From Methanobrevibacter sp. (GTDB lineage: Archaea > Methanobacteriota > Methanobacteria > Methanobacteriales > Methanobacteriaceae), in the NCBI GenBank assembly GCA_009777005.1, contig WRMT01000080.1:1-11124 (forward strand): a stretch of 11,124 nt of DNA, given 5' to 3'. Under the pieces are notes generated by a model. The model ran no database searches. It was not told where the DNA came from and was given only the letters and a program-made list of their open reading frames with translations. This document shows positions 1 through 5,941 of the stretch, piece after piece. The translations under genes were made by a program, and so were the position numbers. Position 1 is the stretch's first letter. Every line of letters begins with the position of its first letter.

Positions 1-3
1 TCA

Positions 4-61
4 TAATATAGGGAAGGCTTCATATTTTCACAATGGAAGGTTTATCCTTCCCCCTATATTA
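4..61. other. Inverted-repeat element with two competing pairings
   Basis: A perfect 10-bp inverted repeat (TAATATAGGG at 4-13, CCCTATATTA at 52-61) encloses a second perfect hairpin, GGAAGG 35-40 with CCTTCC 46-51 and a 5-nt loop. A second GGAAGG at 12-17 could instead pair with the same CCTTCC. As RNA it could therefore fold in two ways, or stack the two stems with a 21-nt internal loop. It could be the 3' end of an upstream transcript, a small structured RNA or a protein-binding DNA palindrome. The window edge prevents a decision. The pairing is seen directly; the function is unknown. Confidence 0.5.
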
Positions 62-311
62 ACTTTTCAATCGAAGTATCACTTCACTACTTTTTTAATA
101 AATAAATAATTTCTTTTTTTACAAACAATAAGATAACAACATTACAAATACTGAAATATAAGCTCAATCATCTTTTAAAAAAAAATAATAAAAAAAACTA
201 TTAACTACTATAAAATTGTGAAAAAATTTACTCGATGTTAAATGTTTTAAATTAAAGAACACTGATTTTACAAAATATTTGCAAATTTTTAAATGAAACC
301 CAGATGTACTT

Positions 312-371
312 TTAGAAACTTAGCACATTCCTACATTGAAACATACCAAATAAGCACTGTCCATTCTTCAT
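312..371 (-). other. Possible 19-codon mini-ORF or small RNA in a GC-richer island
   Basis: On the minus strand an ATG at 371 opens a 19-codon frame with two cysteines (MKNGQCLFGMFQCRNVLSF). It lies in a patch of roughly 38% GC in otherwise extremely AT-rich DNA. A TATA-like TTTATATA (complement of about 397-405) sits about 30 nt upstream of the ATG. There is no good Shine-Dalgarno sequence. The frame is short enough to arise by chance, so the island may be a small RNA or a relic instead. Confidence 0.15.
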
Positions 372-475
372 TTTCCCGTGAAAATCTAGCACCCTAATAT
401 ATAAAGGAACTTATTATAATTTAAAAAAATATATAATTTTATTAAAAAAAAGAAATTTATTCATTCAATTTTCAT

Positions 476-593
476 AAATATAAAGAATTTTATAATCAAA
501 AACCTAATTTCAAAACGATTTAATAAATTTTAAAAAATATAAAGAATTTTATAATCGAAAATCTAATTTTAAAATGATTTTATTAATTTTAAA
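476..593. repeat. 59-bp imperfect tandem duplication
   Basis: Copy 1 (476-534) and copy 2 (535-593) agree at 53 of 59 positions by hand alignment, beginning with the shared AAATATAAAGAATTTTATAA. Four of the six differences are transitions, and the other two are A/T exchanges. The pair lies 68 bp before the start of the MraY-family gene, and each copy carries an ATATAAAG stretch that could act as a TATA box. Whether it regulates the gene is not known. Confidence 0.75.
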
Positions 594-661
594 GATTATA
601 AGTTAAAGTTTAATAATAAAAAAATAGATTAAAAGTAGCTATTAGATTAAAAGGTGAAAAA

Positions 662-1687
662 TTGAACTCAATATTATCAATAAGTCCTGATTTAACAATA
701 TTTTTGATTTCAGCTATTTGTGGGATTTTAGCTTTTGGTATTACCATGATTAGTATGCCAAAATTAATACAAAAACTTAAAAAAGCAAATATAGTTGGAA
801 AAGATATTCATAAAACTTCCAAACCATTAGTAGCTGAAATGGGTGGAATTGGAATATTATTTGGATTCATAATTGGAATATTTACAGGAATATATTTACA
901 TCCTACATTAACCTTTCAATTAGCTATTGTTCTTCTTGTAATATTGTTAGTTGGTATAATAGGAATGGTTGATGATTTATTAACATTATCTTCAAAAGAA
1001 AAACTCATATTATTATTTTTAGCTGGAATTCCATTAATATGGGTTGCTCCACCAAATGTAGGATTATTATATCTTATTGCAATCCCAATAGCTTTATCAA
1101 TCACCTCTAATTTAACTAATATGCTAGCAGGACTAAATGGAATTGAATCTGGTCTTGGTGTAATAGCTATGACATCACTTACAATCTCATGTATAATTCT
1201 TGGAAAATACGATGTAGCTATTGTTAGCATGAGTATGTTAGGAGCTTTAATAGCATTTTTATTATATAATAAGTATCCCTCTAGTGTATTTCCAGGAGAC
1301 ACTGGAACCTTAATTATCGGTGCTACAATAGCTGCAGTAGCTTTTATTGGAAGAATGAAACTTATTGCATTTATTATCTTAATTCCTAATATTATTGATG
1401 CAGCTATGAAATTTTATAGTGCTGGTGTTATGGAAAGAGGACAGCACACTCCAACACAGGTTAATAATGAAGAAAAGCTTATAATTCCAGATCAAGGGTT
1501 TAAATCACTAATTAGACTAGTTTTAAGAAAACCAATAAGTGAAAAAGAAGCTGTTAGAATCATTTGGGGAATTGGAATTTGTTTTGGAATTCTTGGAATT
1601 ATAGTAGCTATTGTTATGCCAGACATCATAGGCAATCAAACCCTTGCACAATTCATTAAATATAAAGACCTTCTGTATTATCTTTAA
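662..1687 (+). CDS. MraY/GPT-family (glycosyltransferase 4) polyprenyl-phosphate sugar-1-phosphate transferase
   Basis: This is an integral membrane enzyme expected to move a sugar-1-phosphate (probably HexNAc-1-P) from a UDP-sugar onto a polyprenyl or dolichyl phosphate at the cytoplasmic face. That is the first membrane step of lipid-linked glycan assembly. Family marks visible in the 341 residues are KPLVAEMGG (54-62), the metal-binding MVDDLL (102-107, D104/D105), NLTNMLAGLNGIESG (150-164), FPGDTGTLIIG (210-220, D213) and RGQHTPTQ (259-266). About ten hydrophobic segments are present. The start is TTG at 662, chosen because AAGGTGA (651-657) lies just before it and no better ATG fits. The archaeal AglH-type N-glycosylation enzyme and a pseudomurein-pathway MraY relative are the two likely identities. 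The variant AGLNG, where bacterial MraY has DGLDG, leans toward the archaeal/eukaryotic GPT side. The family is secure; the exact substrate is inference. Confidence 0.88.
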   Translation: MNSILSISPDLTIFLISAICGILAFGITMISMPKLIQKLKKANIVGKDIHKTSKPLVAEMGGIGILFGFIIGIFTGIYLHPTLTFQLAIVLLVILLVGIIGMVDDLLTLSSKEKLILLFLAGIPLIWVAPPNVGLLYLIAIPIALSITSNLTNMLAGLNGIESGLGVIAMTSLTISCIILGKYDVAIVSMSMLGALIAFLLYNKYPSSVFPGDTGTLIIGATIAAVAFIGRMKLIAFIILIPNIIDAAMKFYSAGVMERGQHTPTQVNNEEKLIIPDQGFKSLIRLVLRKPISEKEAVRIIWGIGICFGILGIIVAIVMPDIIGNQTLAQFIKYKDLLYYL

Positions 1688-2284
1688 AAATTTAATATAA
1701 TGAAATTTAAAGCTTGATGTACTTTTTTTAAAACTTTCTTTAACAATCTCATCTTTATTTTCTTTCCATTTTAATATCATATTATTTTTAAATTATATTT
1801 TTTTAAATTTCAATAGCTATTGAGTTAATTTCACTTATAACTCTTTATTTATCCAATATAGTACTTAACATTTGATTTAAAAATTATGATAATTTTTAAA
1901 CTTGTTTAAAATCATTTTAAATCATAATTTATTAAATAAAATTTGATAAATTAATGAGATTGAGATTTTCAAAAGTTTTGTCGAATACTATAGAGTCTGG
2001 GAAATGATTATGAGTTCGCTGAACATTGATAAGAATTTGTAAAAAATTTTAAACAAAAATTCATATATAAAAATTTTTTGAACATTTTCTATTTTAGTAT
2101 ATATACTGATTGAACAAAAATAATTGTTTCCCATCCTGTATAATCATAAAAAACACATATGTGAAAATCTACATTGTATAGTAATAATATTTTTATCTAT
2201 TTATATTACTAATGTTTTCTATTTTTTCATTGACTATCTCGAATATCGAAAAAGATAACAAGTAATTATTGTAATAGGAAAGTA

Positions 2285-2295
2285 TTTATATAAAA
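2285..2295 (+). promoter_or_regulatory. Candidate TATA box for the secreted adhesin-like gene
   Basis: TTTATATAAAA is a close match to the archaeal TATA consensus. A start about 25 nt downstream would give a leader of roughly 280 nt that includes the stem-loop at 2430-2508. A weaker TATA-like stretch nearer the gene (about 2423-2429) would give a shorter leader, so this assignment is tentative. Confidence 0.35.
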
Positions 2296-2429
2296 AAAAG
2301 CATAGTTATGTATTCAATGATAAAAATTTATTGAATCTAAATCAATTATTAATTGATAATAAGTTTTTTAAGAGTTAAAGTAATTTTCTTAAATCTAGAA
2401 AATTTTCAATTATTAACTAATCATTATAA

Positions 2430-2508
2430 ATGGAGTTTTATTAATTAGTAATTTATTTTTAAATGAAAAATATTATTTTTCACTAATTTTTAGTAATTAA
2501 TACTCCAT
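2430..2508. repeat. Large interrupted stem-loop upstream of the adhesin-like gene
   Basis: ATGGAGT (2430-2436) pairs perfectly with ACTCCAT (2502-2508). ATTAATTA from 2440 pairs with TAATTAAT ending near 2501 after a small bulge. Inside sits a separate perfect 8-bp hairpin, TGAAAAAT / ATTTTTCA, with a 3-nt ATT loop (about 2464-2482). It lies about 90 nt before the ATG and could be a leader RNA structure, or a decayed inverted-repeat element. No transposase is nearby. Confidence 0.5.
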
Positions 2509-2595
2509 CAAATGAAAAATAAAGTTCAATTTTCAATGAAAGCTATTAATTGCCATCATTCAATTGTTCTTTTTTTTTAAATCAGAAATGATAAT

Positions 2596-3846
2596 ATGAC
2601 AAATTCAAAGTTTAATTTTAAAATTAAAAAAATTTTATTAACACTATTAACATTAGCTATTTTAGCAATGACTATTTCAAATGTCTCTGCAGCTATTGAT
2701 AGTGTGAATTTTGTAAACACTCCAACTCAGATGAATATCGATAGTGGGGCATCTACAGTTTATCATAATACTCCTCTAAGTGTTTATGTATCTGATTCAG
2801 GTGCTGCTGCAGTGAATGTAGATGTTGAATTTTTTGTAGGTACTACCTCTTTTGGTGTTCAGAAAACTGGACCTACAGGGATAGCTGCTTTTAATTATAT
2901 TAATTTAAATAGCCCAGGTCCTACTACTTTCAGAGCAGTAGCTGGAGGTATTACTGCTACTCATACAATAACTTATGTAGATACTAATTCCGGCAGTGGA
3001 TCAGGTAGTGGTTCAGGCAGTGGAACTGGCAGTGGATCAGGCAGTGGATCAGGCAGTGGATCAGGCAGTGGAACTGGTAATGGATCTGGTAATGAGACTG
3101 GTAATGGTAATGGTGCTGGCACTGGAAACTCTAATAACTTATCTTTAAAAAAAGGAGTTATTTATAATGGAAATACTGCAGTAGGAATTTGGGATGGAAC
3201 TAATGCTTATGTATTAAGTTCAGGAAAACTTGTAAAAAGTTCTGCTTATACTAATCATATTAAACAGGCTATAGCTAATGGTCGGTTTTCCTCAAGTAAA
3301 GTAGGCACTTCAACCTCTTCTAAGATTGTTAAATTTGTAAATAACATTGCAGTGAATAAAATCACAAATTCTGCAGTAAATGCTGTAGCAAGGATGAAAT
3401 CAGGAGTTAAAAAAGGAATAATAGCCTCTAGACTCGTAGCAGCAGATATTGCAGCTAACAATTTAGGTGCAAAAAAATTCATAGGAAACAACATTGCTAT
3501 TAGTACTAATGCTATCAAAACAGTTCTAAATAATCATGTTTCCAAAAAATATATAGCTAGGAAGAGTGTTCCTCTATCTACATTAAAATCTGCGGTGGCT
3601 AAAGGTAAATCTATATTACGAATTAAAAATGTTAAAAGTACTAAATCCCGTTATATAGCTGTTTCCAAAGTTTCTAAGAATAAAGTTACAGTTTATGATA
3701 ACAAAAACAGCAAAAAAGTAGCTGTAAATTTACTTACATCTTTTATGAAAAAAAGGTATAAATTTTCAGGTGTAGCTATAACTTACAATGTAGCAATTGG
3801 TAAAAAACCTACTACTGCTAATTTAAAAGCTGCTACAGGATATTAA
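2596..3846 (+). CDS. Secreted adhesin-like protein: Ig-like domain, Gly-Ser linker, C39-like domain lacking catalytic residues
   Basis: This 416-residue protein is predicted to be exported and to act at the cell surface. Residues 1-32 form a Sec signal peptide: Lys-rich start, hydrophobic core LLTLLTLAILAM, probable cleavage after NVSA. Residues about 33-128 look like a bacterial-type Ig-like beta-sandwich, as in Methanobrevibacter adhesin-like proteins. Residues about 132-180 are a low-complexity Gly-Ser/Thr/Asn linker encoded by 12-bp repeats. The rest (about 182-416) is Lys-rich and basic. Its end, RYIAVSKV - KVTVYD - FSGVAI, follows the layout of a peptidase C39-like fold (HYxVV, xxDP, FTGYAL). 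However, the expected His is Arg (about 352), and the whole protein has no cysteine, so peptidase activity is unlikely. The aspartate (about 368) is kept. A cell-wall-binding or scaffold role is inference. The start ATG at 2596 has no strong Shine-Dalgarno; the ATG at 2588 is closed by a stop after three codons. Confidence 0.75.
   Translation: MTNSKFNFKIKKILLTLLTLAILAMTISNVSAAIDSVNFVNTPTQMNIDSGASTVYHNTPLSVYVSDSGAAAVNVDVEFFVGTTSFGVQKTGPTGIAAFNYINLNSPGPTTFRAVAGGITATHTITYVDTNSGSGSGSGSGSGTGSGSGSGSGSGSGSGTGNGSGNETGNGNGAGTGNSNNLSLKKGVIYNGNTAVGIWDGTNAYVLSSGKLVKSSAYTNHIKQAIANGRFSSSKVGTSTSSKIVKFVNNIAVNKITNSAVNAVARMKSGVKKGIIASRLVAADIAANNLGAKKFIGNNIAISTNAIKTVLNNHVSKKYIARKSVPLSTLKSAVAKGKSILRIKNVKSTKSRYIAVSKVSKNKVTVYDNKNSKKVAVNLLTSFMKKRYKFSGVAITYNVAIGKKPTTANLKAATGY
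2992..3099 (+). repeat. 12-bp tandem repeats encoding the Gly-Ser linker
   Basis: Nine consecutive 12-bp units follow GGCAGTGGATCA, each encoding Gly-Ser-Gly-Ser or Gly-Ser-Gly-Thr. Units 1 and 4-6 are identical, units 3 and 7 end in ACT, unit 2 carries third-position changes, and the last two are diverged to Asn/Glu codons. Because the unit is a multiple of three, slippage would alter linker length without breaking the frame. The block is far more GC-rich than its surroundings. Confidence 0.9.
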
Positions 3847-3869
3847 CTAAAGAAAACCTTAATTAATAC

Positions 3870-3907
3870 TTTTTTTTTAAATAACATTTTTTTTATCTTT
3901 TTTTTTT
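3870..3907 (+). terminator. Triple T-run terminator of the adhesin-like gene
   Basis: Runs of nine, eight and ten T (3870-3878, 3887-3894, 3898-3907) begin 24 nt after the stop codon. Archaeal RNA polymerase terminates at such oligo-T tracts without needing a hairpin. Confidence 0.7.
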
Positions 3908-3913
3908 AAATTC

Positions 3914-4078
3914 TTTTTAAATATTTACAATCAACTATAATATTACTTCTCATGTTTTTTTAGCTATTTACTTATTTAAAAATGCTTATTTTTTTCTTTT
4001 AAATATTTACAATCAACTATAATATTACTATTTCATGTTTTTTTAGCTATTTTATCATTTGAAAATACTTGTTTTTAA
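3914..4078. repeat. 82-bp direct tandem duplication
   Basis: Two copies with an 82-bp offset (about 3914-3995 and 3996-4078) share the identical stretch that opens AAATATTTACAATCAACTAT (3919 and 4001) and runs on through AATATTACT. They also share CATGTTTTTTTAGCTATTT. The copies diverge slightly toward their 3' ends by small indels and substitutions. Each copy therefore carries one T-run and one TAGCTATT motif. This looks like a recent segmental duplication downstream of the adhesin-like gene. Confidence 0.8.
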
Positions 4079-4405
4079 AGTTAGAAGGTTTATAATTTTA
4101 TTTATAGTTTTTAACTAAAAATTTCCATGTGAACTCAGATTTTGAATTTTCCATTAAAGTTTTTTTATTTAAAAAAAAAAATTAAATTTGATAAAAATTA
4201 TTTATATTATAAACAATTAGATGAAATTATTTTTTAATTCAAAAACTAAATTATAGATAAATATTTGAATAAATTAAATAATTTAAAAGTTTAAATAGTC
4301 TAAATAAATGATTTAAAAAATTAAAAAGTATATAAATAATTTATTAATTATAAAAATTTCATTTATAAATAAAAATTTATAGTTATACTAAGGATATAAA
4401 TAGCC

Positions 4406-4440
4406 GAATTTCTGACTGAAATTCAAAAAATAATCAGTCA
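4406..4440. other. Two mutually exclusive hairpins beyond the pilin operon
   Basis: GAATTTC (4406-4412) pairs with GAAATTC (4418-4424) around a 5-nt loop. Alternatively TGACTGA (4413-4419) pairs with TCAGTCA (4434-4440). The two stems share bases and cannot form together. The element lies 17-51 nt beyond the stop of the minus-strand pilin operon, so it could mark its 3' end. The pairing is seen directly; the role is inference. Confidence 0.4.
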
Positions 4441-4456
4441 AAGAGCTTCAAAAGCT

Positions 4457-4963
4457 TCAAACCCATTGTACATTAGCTGTTGTAAAAACATAATTTTTTG
4501 AAAAGCTAGGATTGTACAAGTTATTACTTAAATGCCCTGTATTAAAAGAATTAGCTATACTCTTTCTAACATGATAATTTATCCTATCTCCTGCTGAATT
4601 TTTATCAGTGGTTCTTTTCAAATCGGGTGATGTGGCAAAAACCCTTAATTGAATTCTGGTTCTATTATAAACCTCATGATATCCATTATTTACTTTTTCT
4701 ATTTTTACTATTTTAACTGAATTAGGATAAGTTAATATTTGGTTATTTAATATATAATCATCAAATGCATTTCTAGGGTAAATAGCTACTCCATCAATAT
4801 TTGCACCTTCAGTAGCCCCATTTCTTGCAGCTGACATAGCTATATTCAGTTCATTTTCACTATTTAAAAATGTAGCTAGGGATAAAACTAAGATGAAGCT
4901 AATACCAATTAAAATTATGAATTCAATCGATGTTTGTCCATTGTTTTCAGTTTTTATTTTCAT
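4457..4963 (-). CDS. Class III signal peptide (DUF361-type) pilin-like protein
   Basis: The 168-residue protein begins MKIKTENNGQTSIEFIILIG. A short polar leader is followed by G9-Q10 and QTSIEF, then a hydrophobic stretch to about residue 33. This is the archaeal class III signal peptide, in which the EppA-type prepilin peptidase cuts before Gln and the hydrophobic helix then packs into a filament core. The remaining 130 residues are a globular domain with no cysteines and no family I can name. The ATG is preceded by AAAGGAT (about 4968-4974) at good spacing. It is the second gene of a minus-strand pair, 26 nt after the upstream pilin-like gene, so the two are almost certainly co-transcribed. 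It is probably a minor or structural subunit of a type IV-like pilus. Confidence 0.8.
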   Translation of the reverse strand: MKIKTENNGQTSIEFIILIGISFILVLSLATFLNSENELNIAMSAARNGATEGANIDGVAIYPRNAFDDYILNNQILTYPNSVKIVKIEKVNNGYHEVYNRTRIQLRVFATSPDLKRTTDKNSAGDRINYHVRKSIANSFNTGHLSNNLYNPSFSKNYVFTTANVQWV

Positions 4964-4989
4964 ATTATCCTTTATTAAGTTATAATTAT

Positions 4990-5430
4990 TTACACTCTGT
5001 AAATTTGAATCACATTTATACCATTGTCATCTAAAGACTTCTTAATTTTATAACTTTCTCCAGAATATAATTTAATTTCATTTAAGGGCTCTTTATTAAA
5101 ATCAACTAAATTAATAGGAAATATAGCTGATTTTCCTTTTTTGTTGTTAAATTCCAGTATAATATAGTTAGATTTTACAGTTATAATGTAGCTATTGCTT
5201 GAAATATTGTTGGGAAGATGAATTTCTTGAATATTTCCTGGAAGATTTGAATTTACCTGATTAATGATATTAGCTATTTTTTCAAGAATCATACGTCCAT
5301 TTATATCCTCTTCAATAGACTTTTCAGTATCTAAATTAGTTTCAATTAAATTTAAAACTGATATTGCTATTATCAAAGTTAAAAATAGTGTGAGCAAAAA
5401 ATCAACTGTAGCTATTCCTTTAGAATCCAT
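4990..5430 (-). CDS. Small pilin-like membrane-anchored protein
   Basis: The 146-residue protein starts MDSKGIATVDFLLTLFLTLI. A five-residue basic/polar leader ends in Gly, with an acidic residue (Asp) at +5 of the mature form, and a hydrophobic helix runs to about residue 29. That is type IV pilin-like architecture, a variant of the class III signal in which Ile replaces the usual Gln at +1. The rest is a mixed alpha/beta domain I cannot assign, without cysteines. It is the first gene of the operon with the DUF361-type gene downstream. There is no Shine-Dalgarno, and the TATA box centred about 26 nt before the ATG predicts a leaderless transcript. Pairing with a second pilin-like gene supports a filament or pseudopilin role, but no ATPase or platform gene is in the window. 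Confidence 0.72.
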   Translation of the reverse strand: MDSKGIATVDFLLTLFLTLIIAISVLNLIETNLDTEKSIEEDINGRMILEKIANIINQVNSNLPGNIQEIHLPNNISSNSYIITVKSNYIILEFNNKKGKSAIFPINLVDFNKEPLNEIKLYSGESYKIKKSLDDNGINVIQIYRV

Positions 5431-5451
5431 TAATGATATTTTGTCATTTAA

Positions 5452-5460
5452 TATTTATAA
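5452..5460 (-). promoter_or_regulatory. TATA box of the pilin-like operon, placed for a leaderless mRNA
   Basis: On the minus strand TTATAAATA is centred near 5456, about 26 nt before the A of the ATG at 5430. This is the normal TATA-to-start distance in archaea, so transcription would begin at or very near the start codon. That agrees with the absence of a ribosome binding site. Confidence 0.5.
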
Positions 5461-5759
5461 GTATTACTTTTTTTTCATATAAATAATAACATTACTTTAA
5501 AAAATTTAAATCAAGAAAATATTTAATTAAGGAGTAACTTTTTTAAAAAATTTGTTCAAATGAATTATTTGAAAAATAAATGAAAAAAATAATATATATT
5601 AAACTACAAAGAGGTAAATTAATATAAAATTCATTAAAATAATTAAATAGCTAATTTTTAATTAATTTTTACAAAAATCAACTCAATTATATGATTTTTA
5701 ATGAAATGGATAATCAATAAATATAATTTATAAGATTTATAGAATATACAATTAATAAA

Positions 5760-5870
5760 ATTGTTAAATAGAATATTATATAATATTTAATGAATTTTAA
5801 TTGTTAAGTAAAATATTGTAGAATAGTTAATGGCTTTAATTGTTAAGTAGAATATTTAATGGATTTTAAT
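5760..5870. repeat. Short imperfect tandem repeats upstream of the DUF166 gene
   Basis: ATTGTTAA recurs at 5760, 5800 and 5839, with a partial fourth start at 5869, giving units of 40, 39 and 30 bp. Each unit continues as roughly AGTAGAATATT - TTAATGGATTTTA. The third copy lacks about 10 bp. The array ends about 70 bp before the start codon, where operators could lie, but no regulator can be named. Confidence 0.6.
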
Positions 5871-5931
5871 TGTAAAACAGATCATTAAAGAATATTTAAA
5901 AAAAAATATAGAATATAAAAAACATCATATT

Positions 5932-5938
5932 GAGGGAT
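5932..5938 (+). promoter_or_regulatory. Ribosome binding site that fixes the DUF166 start
   Basis: GAGGGAT lies 3 nt before the ATG at 5942. The upstream TTG (5930) overlaps this site, so it is unlikely to be the start. Confidence 0.6.
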
Positions 5939-5941
5939 AAT

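Larger units (their letters stand above)
1..661. other. Long non-coding region upstream of the MraY-family gene
   Basis: No convincing protein-coding gene is visible on either strand. The stretch contains a foldable element at the left edge (4-61), a patch of about 38% GC at roughly 295-395 inside DNA of about 15-20% GC, and a 59-bp imperfect tandem duplication (476-593). One copy of the window-wide TAGCTATT motif lies at 636-643, just before the ribosome binding site of the next gene. The promoter of that gene is not clear. TATA-like stretches occur near 609-621 and inside each 59-bp repeat. Confidence 0.6.
1688..2595. other. 908-bp non-coding region with a possible long leader of the next gene
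   Basis: No supported gene is visible. A T7 run at 1723-1729 may end the upstream transcript. A copy of the 12-bp palindrome CAATAGCTATTG lies near 1811-1822. The patch at about 1980-2150 is less AT-rich and contains inverted repeats (TGGGAAA 1998-2004 with TTTCCCA 2127-2133; ATGATTAT 2004-2011 with ATAATCAT 2140-2147) that cannot nest with each other. A TATA-like element at 2285-2295 and a large stem-loop at 2430-2508 are listed separately. The reading frames on both strands here are short and interrupted. Confidence 0.55.
3847..4456. other. 610-bp non-coding region between adhesin-like gene and pilin operon
   Basis: The convergent gap holds the T-run terminator, the 82-bp duplication and a pair of competing hairpins next to the end of the minus-strand operon (all listed separately). 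The remaining part, about 4080-4400, is nearly pure A/T with no gene or clear motif. Confidence 0.6.
5431..5941. other. Divergent promoter region between pilin operon and DUF166 gene
   Basis: The region has about 510 bp and no gene. It holds the pilin TATA box, a 7-bp hairpin TTCAAAT / ATTTGAA (5555-5573), one TAGCTA at about 5647-5652, the tandem repeats at 5760-5870, and A/T-rich TATA-like sequence near 5905-5920 that may serve the DUF166 gene. Confidence 0.5.

Noticed and set aside
1..661. CRISPR array suggested by repeated short segments
   Set aside because: The 59-bp units are adjacent diverged copies without unique spacers. The same holds for the other tandem repeats in the window.
303..1727. 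11-mer GATGTACTTTT on both sides of the MraY-family gene (303 and 1717) as a mobile-element target duplication
   Set aside because: There is no terminal inverted repeat or recombinase, the enclosed gene is core-like, and one shared 11-mer can arise by chance.
1523..1780. 85-codon minus-strand frame overlapping the end of the MraY-family gene
   Set aside because: Most of it is antisense to the conserved transferase, and only the first 30 codons lie in spacer. It has no family features and no convincing ribosome binding site.
1999..2040. Possible C/D box small RNA (TGATTA, CTGA, TGATAA in order)
   Set aside because: Neither C nor C' box matches the consensus, guide spacing is too short, and no final D box follows.
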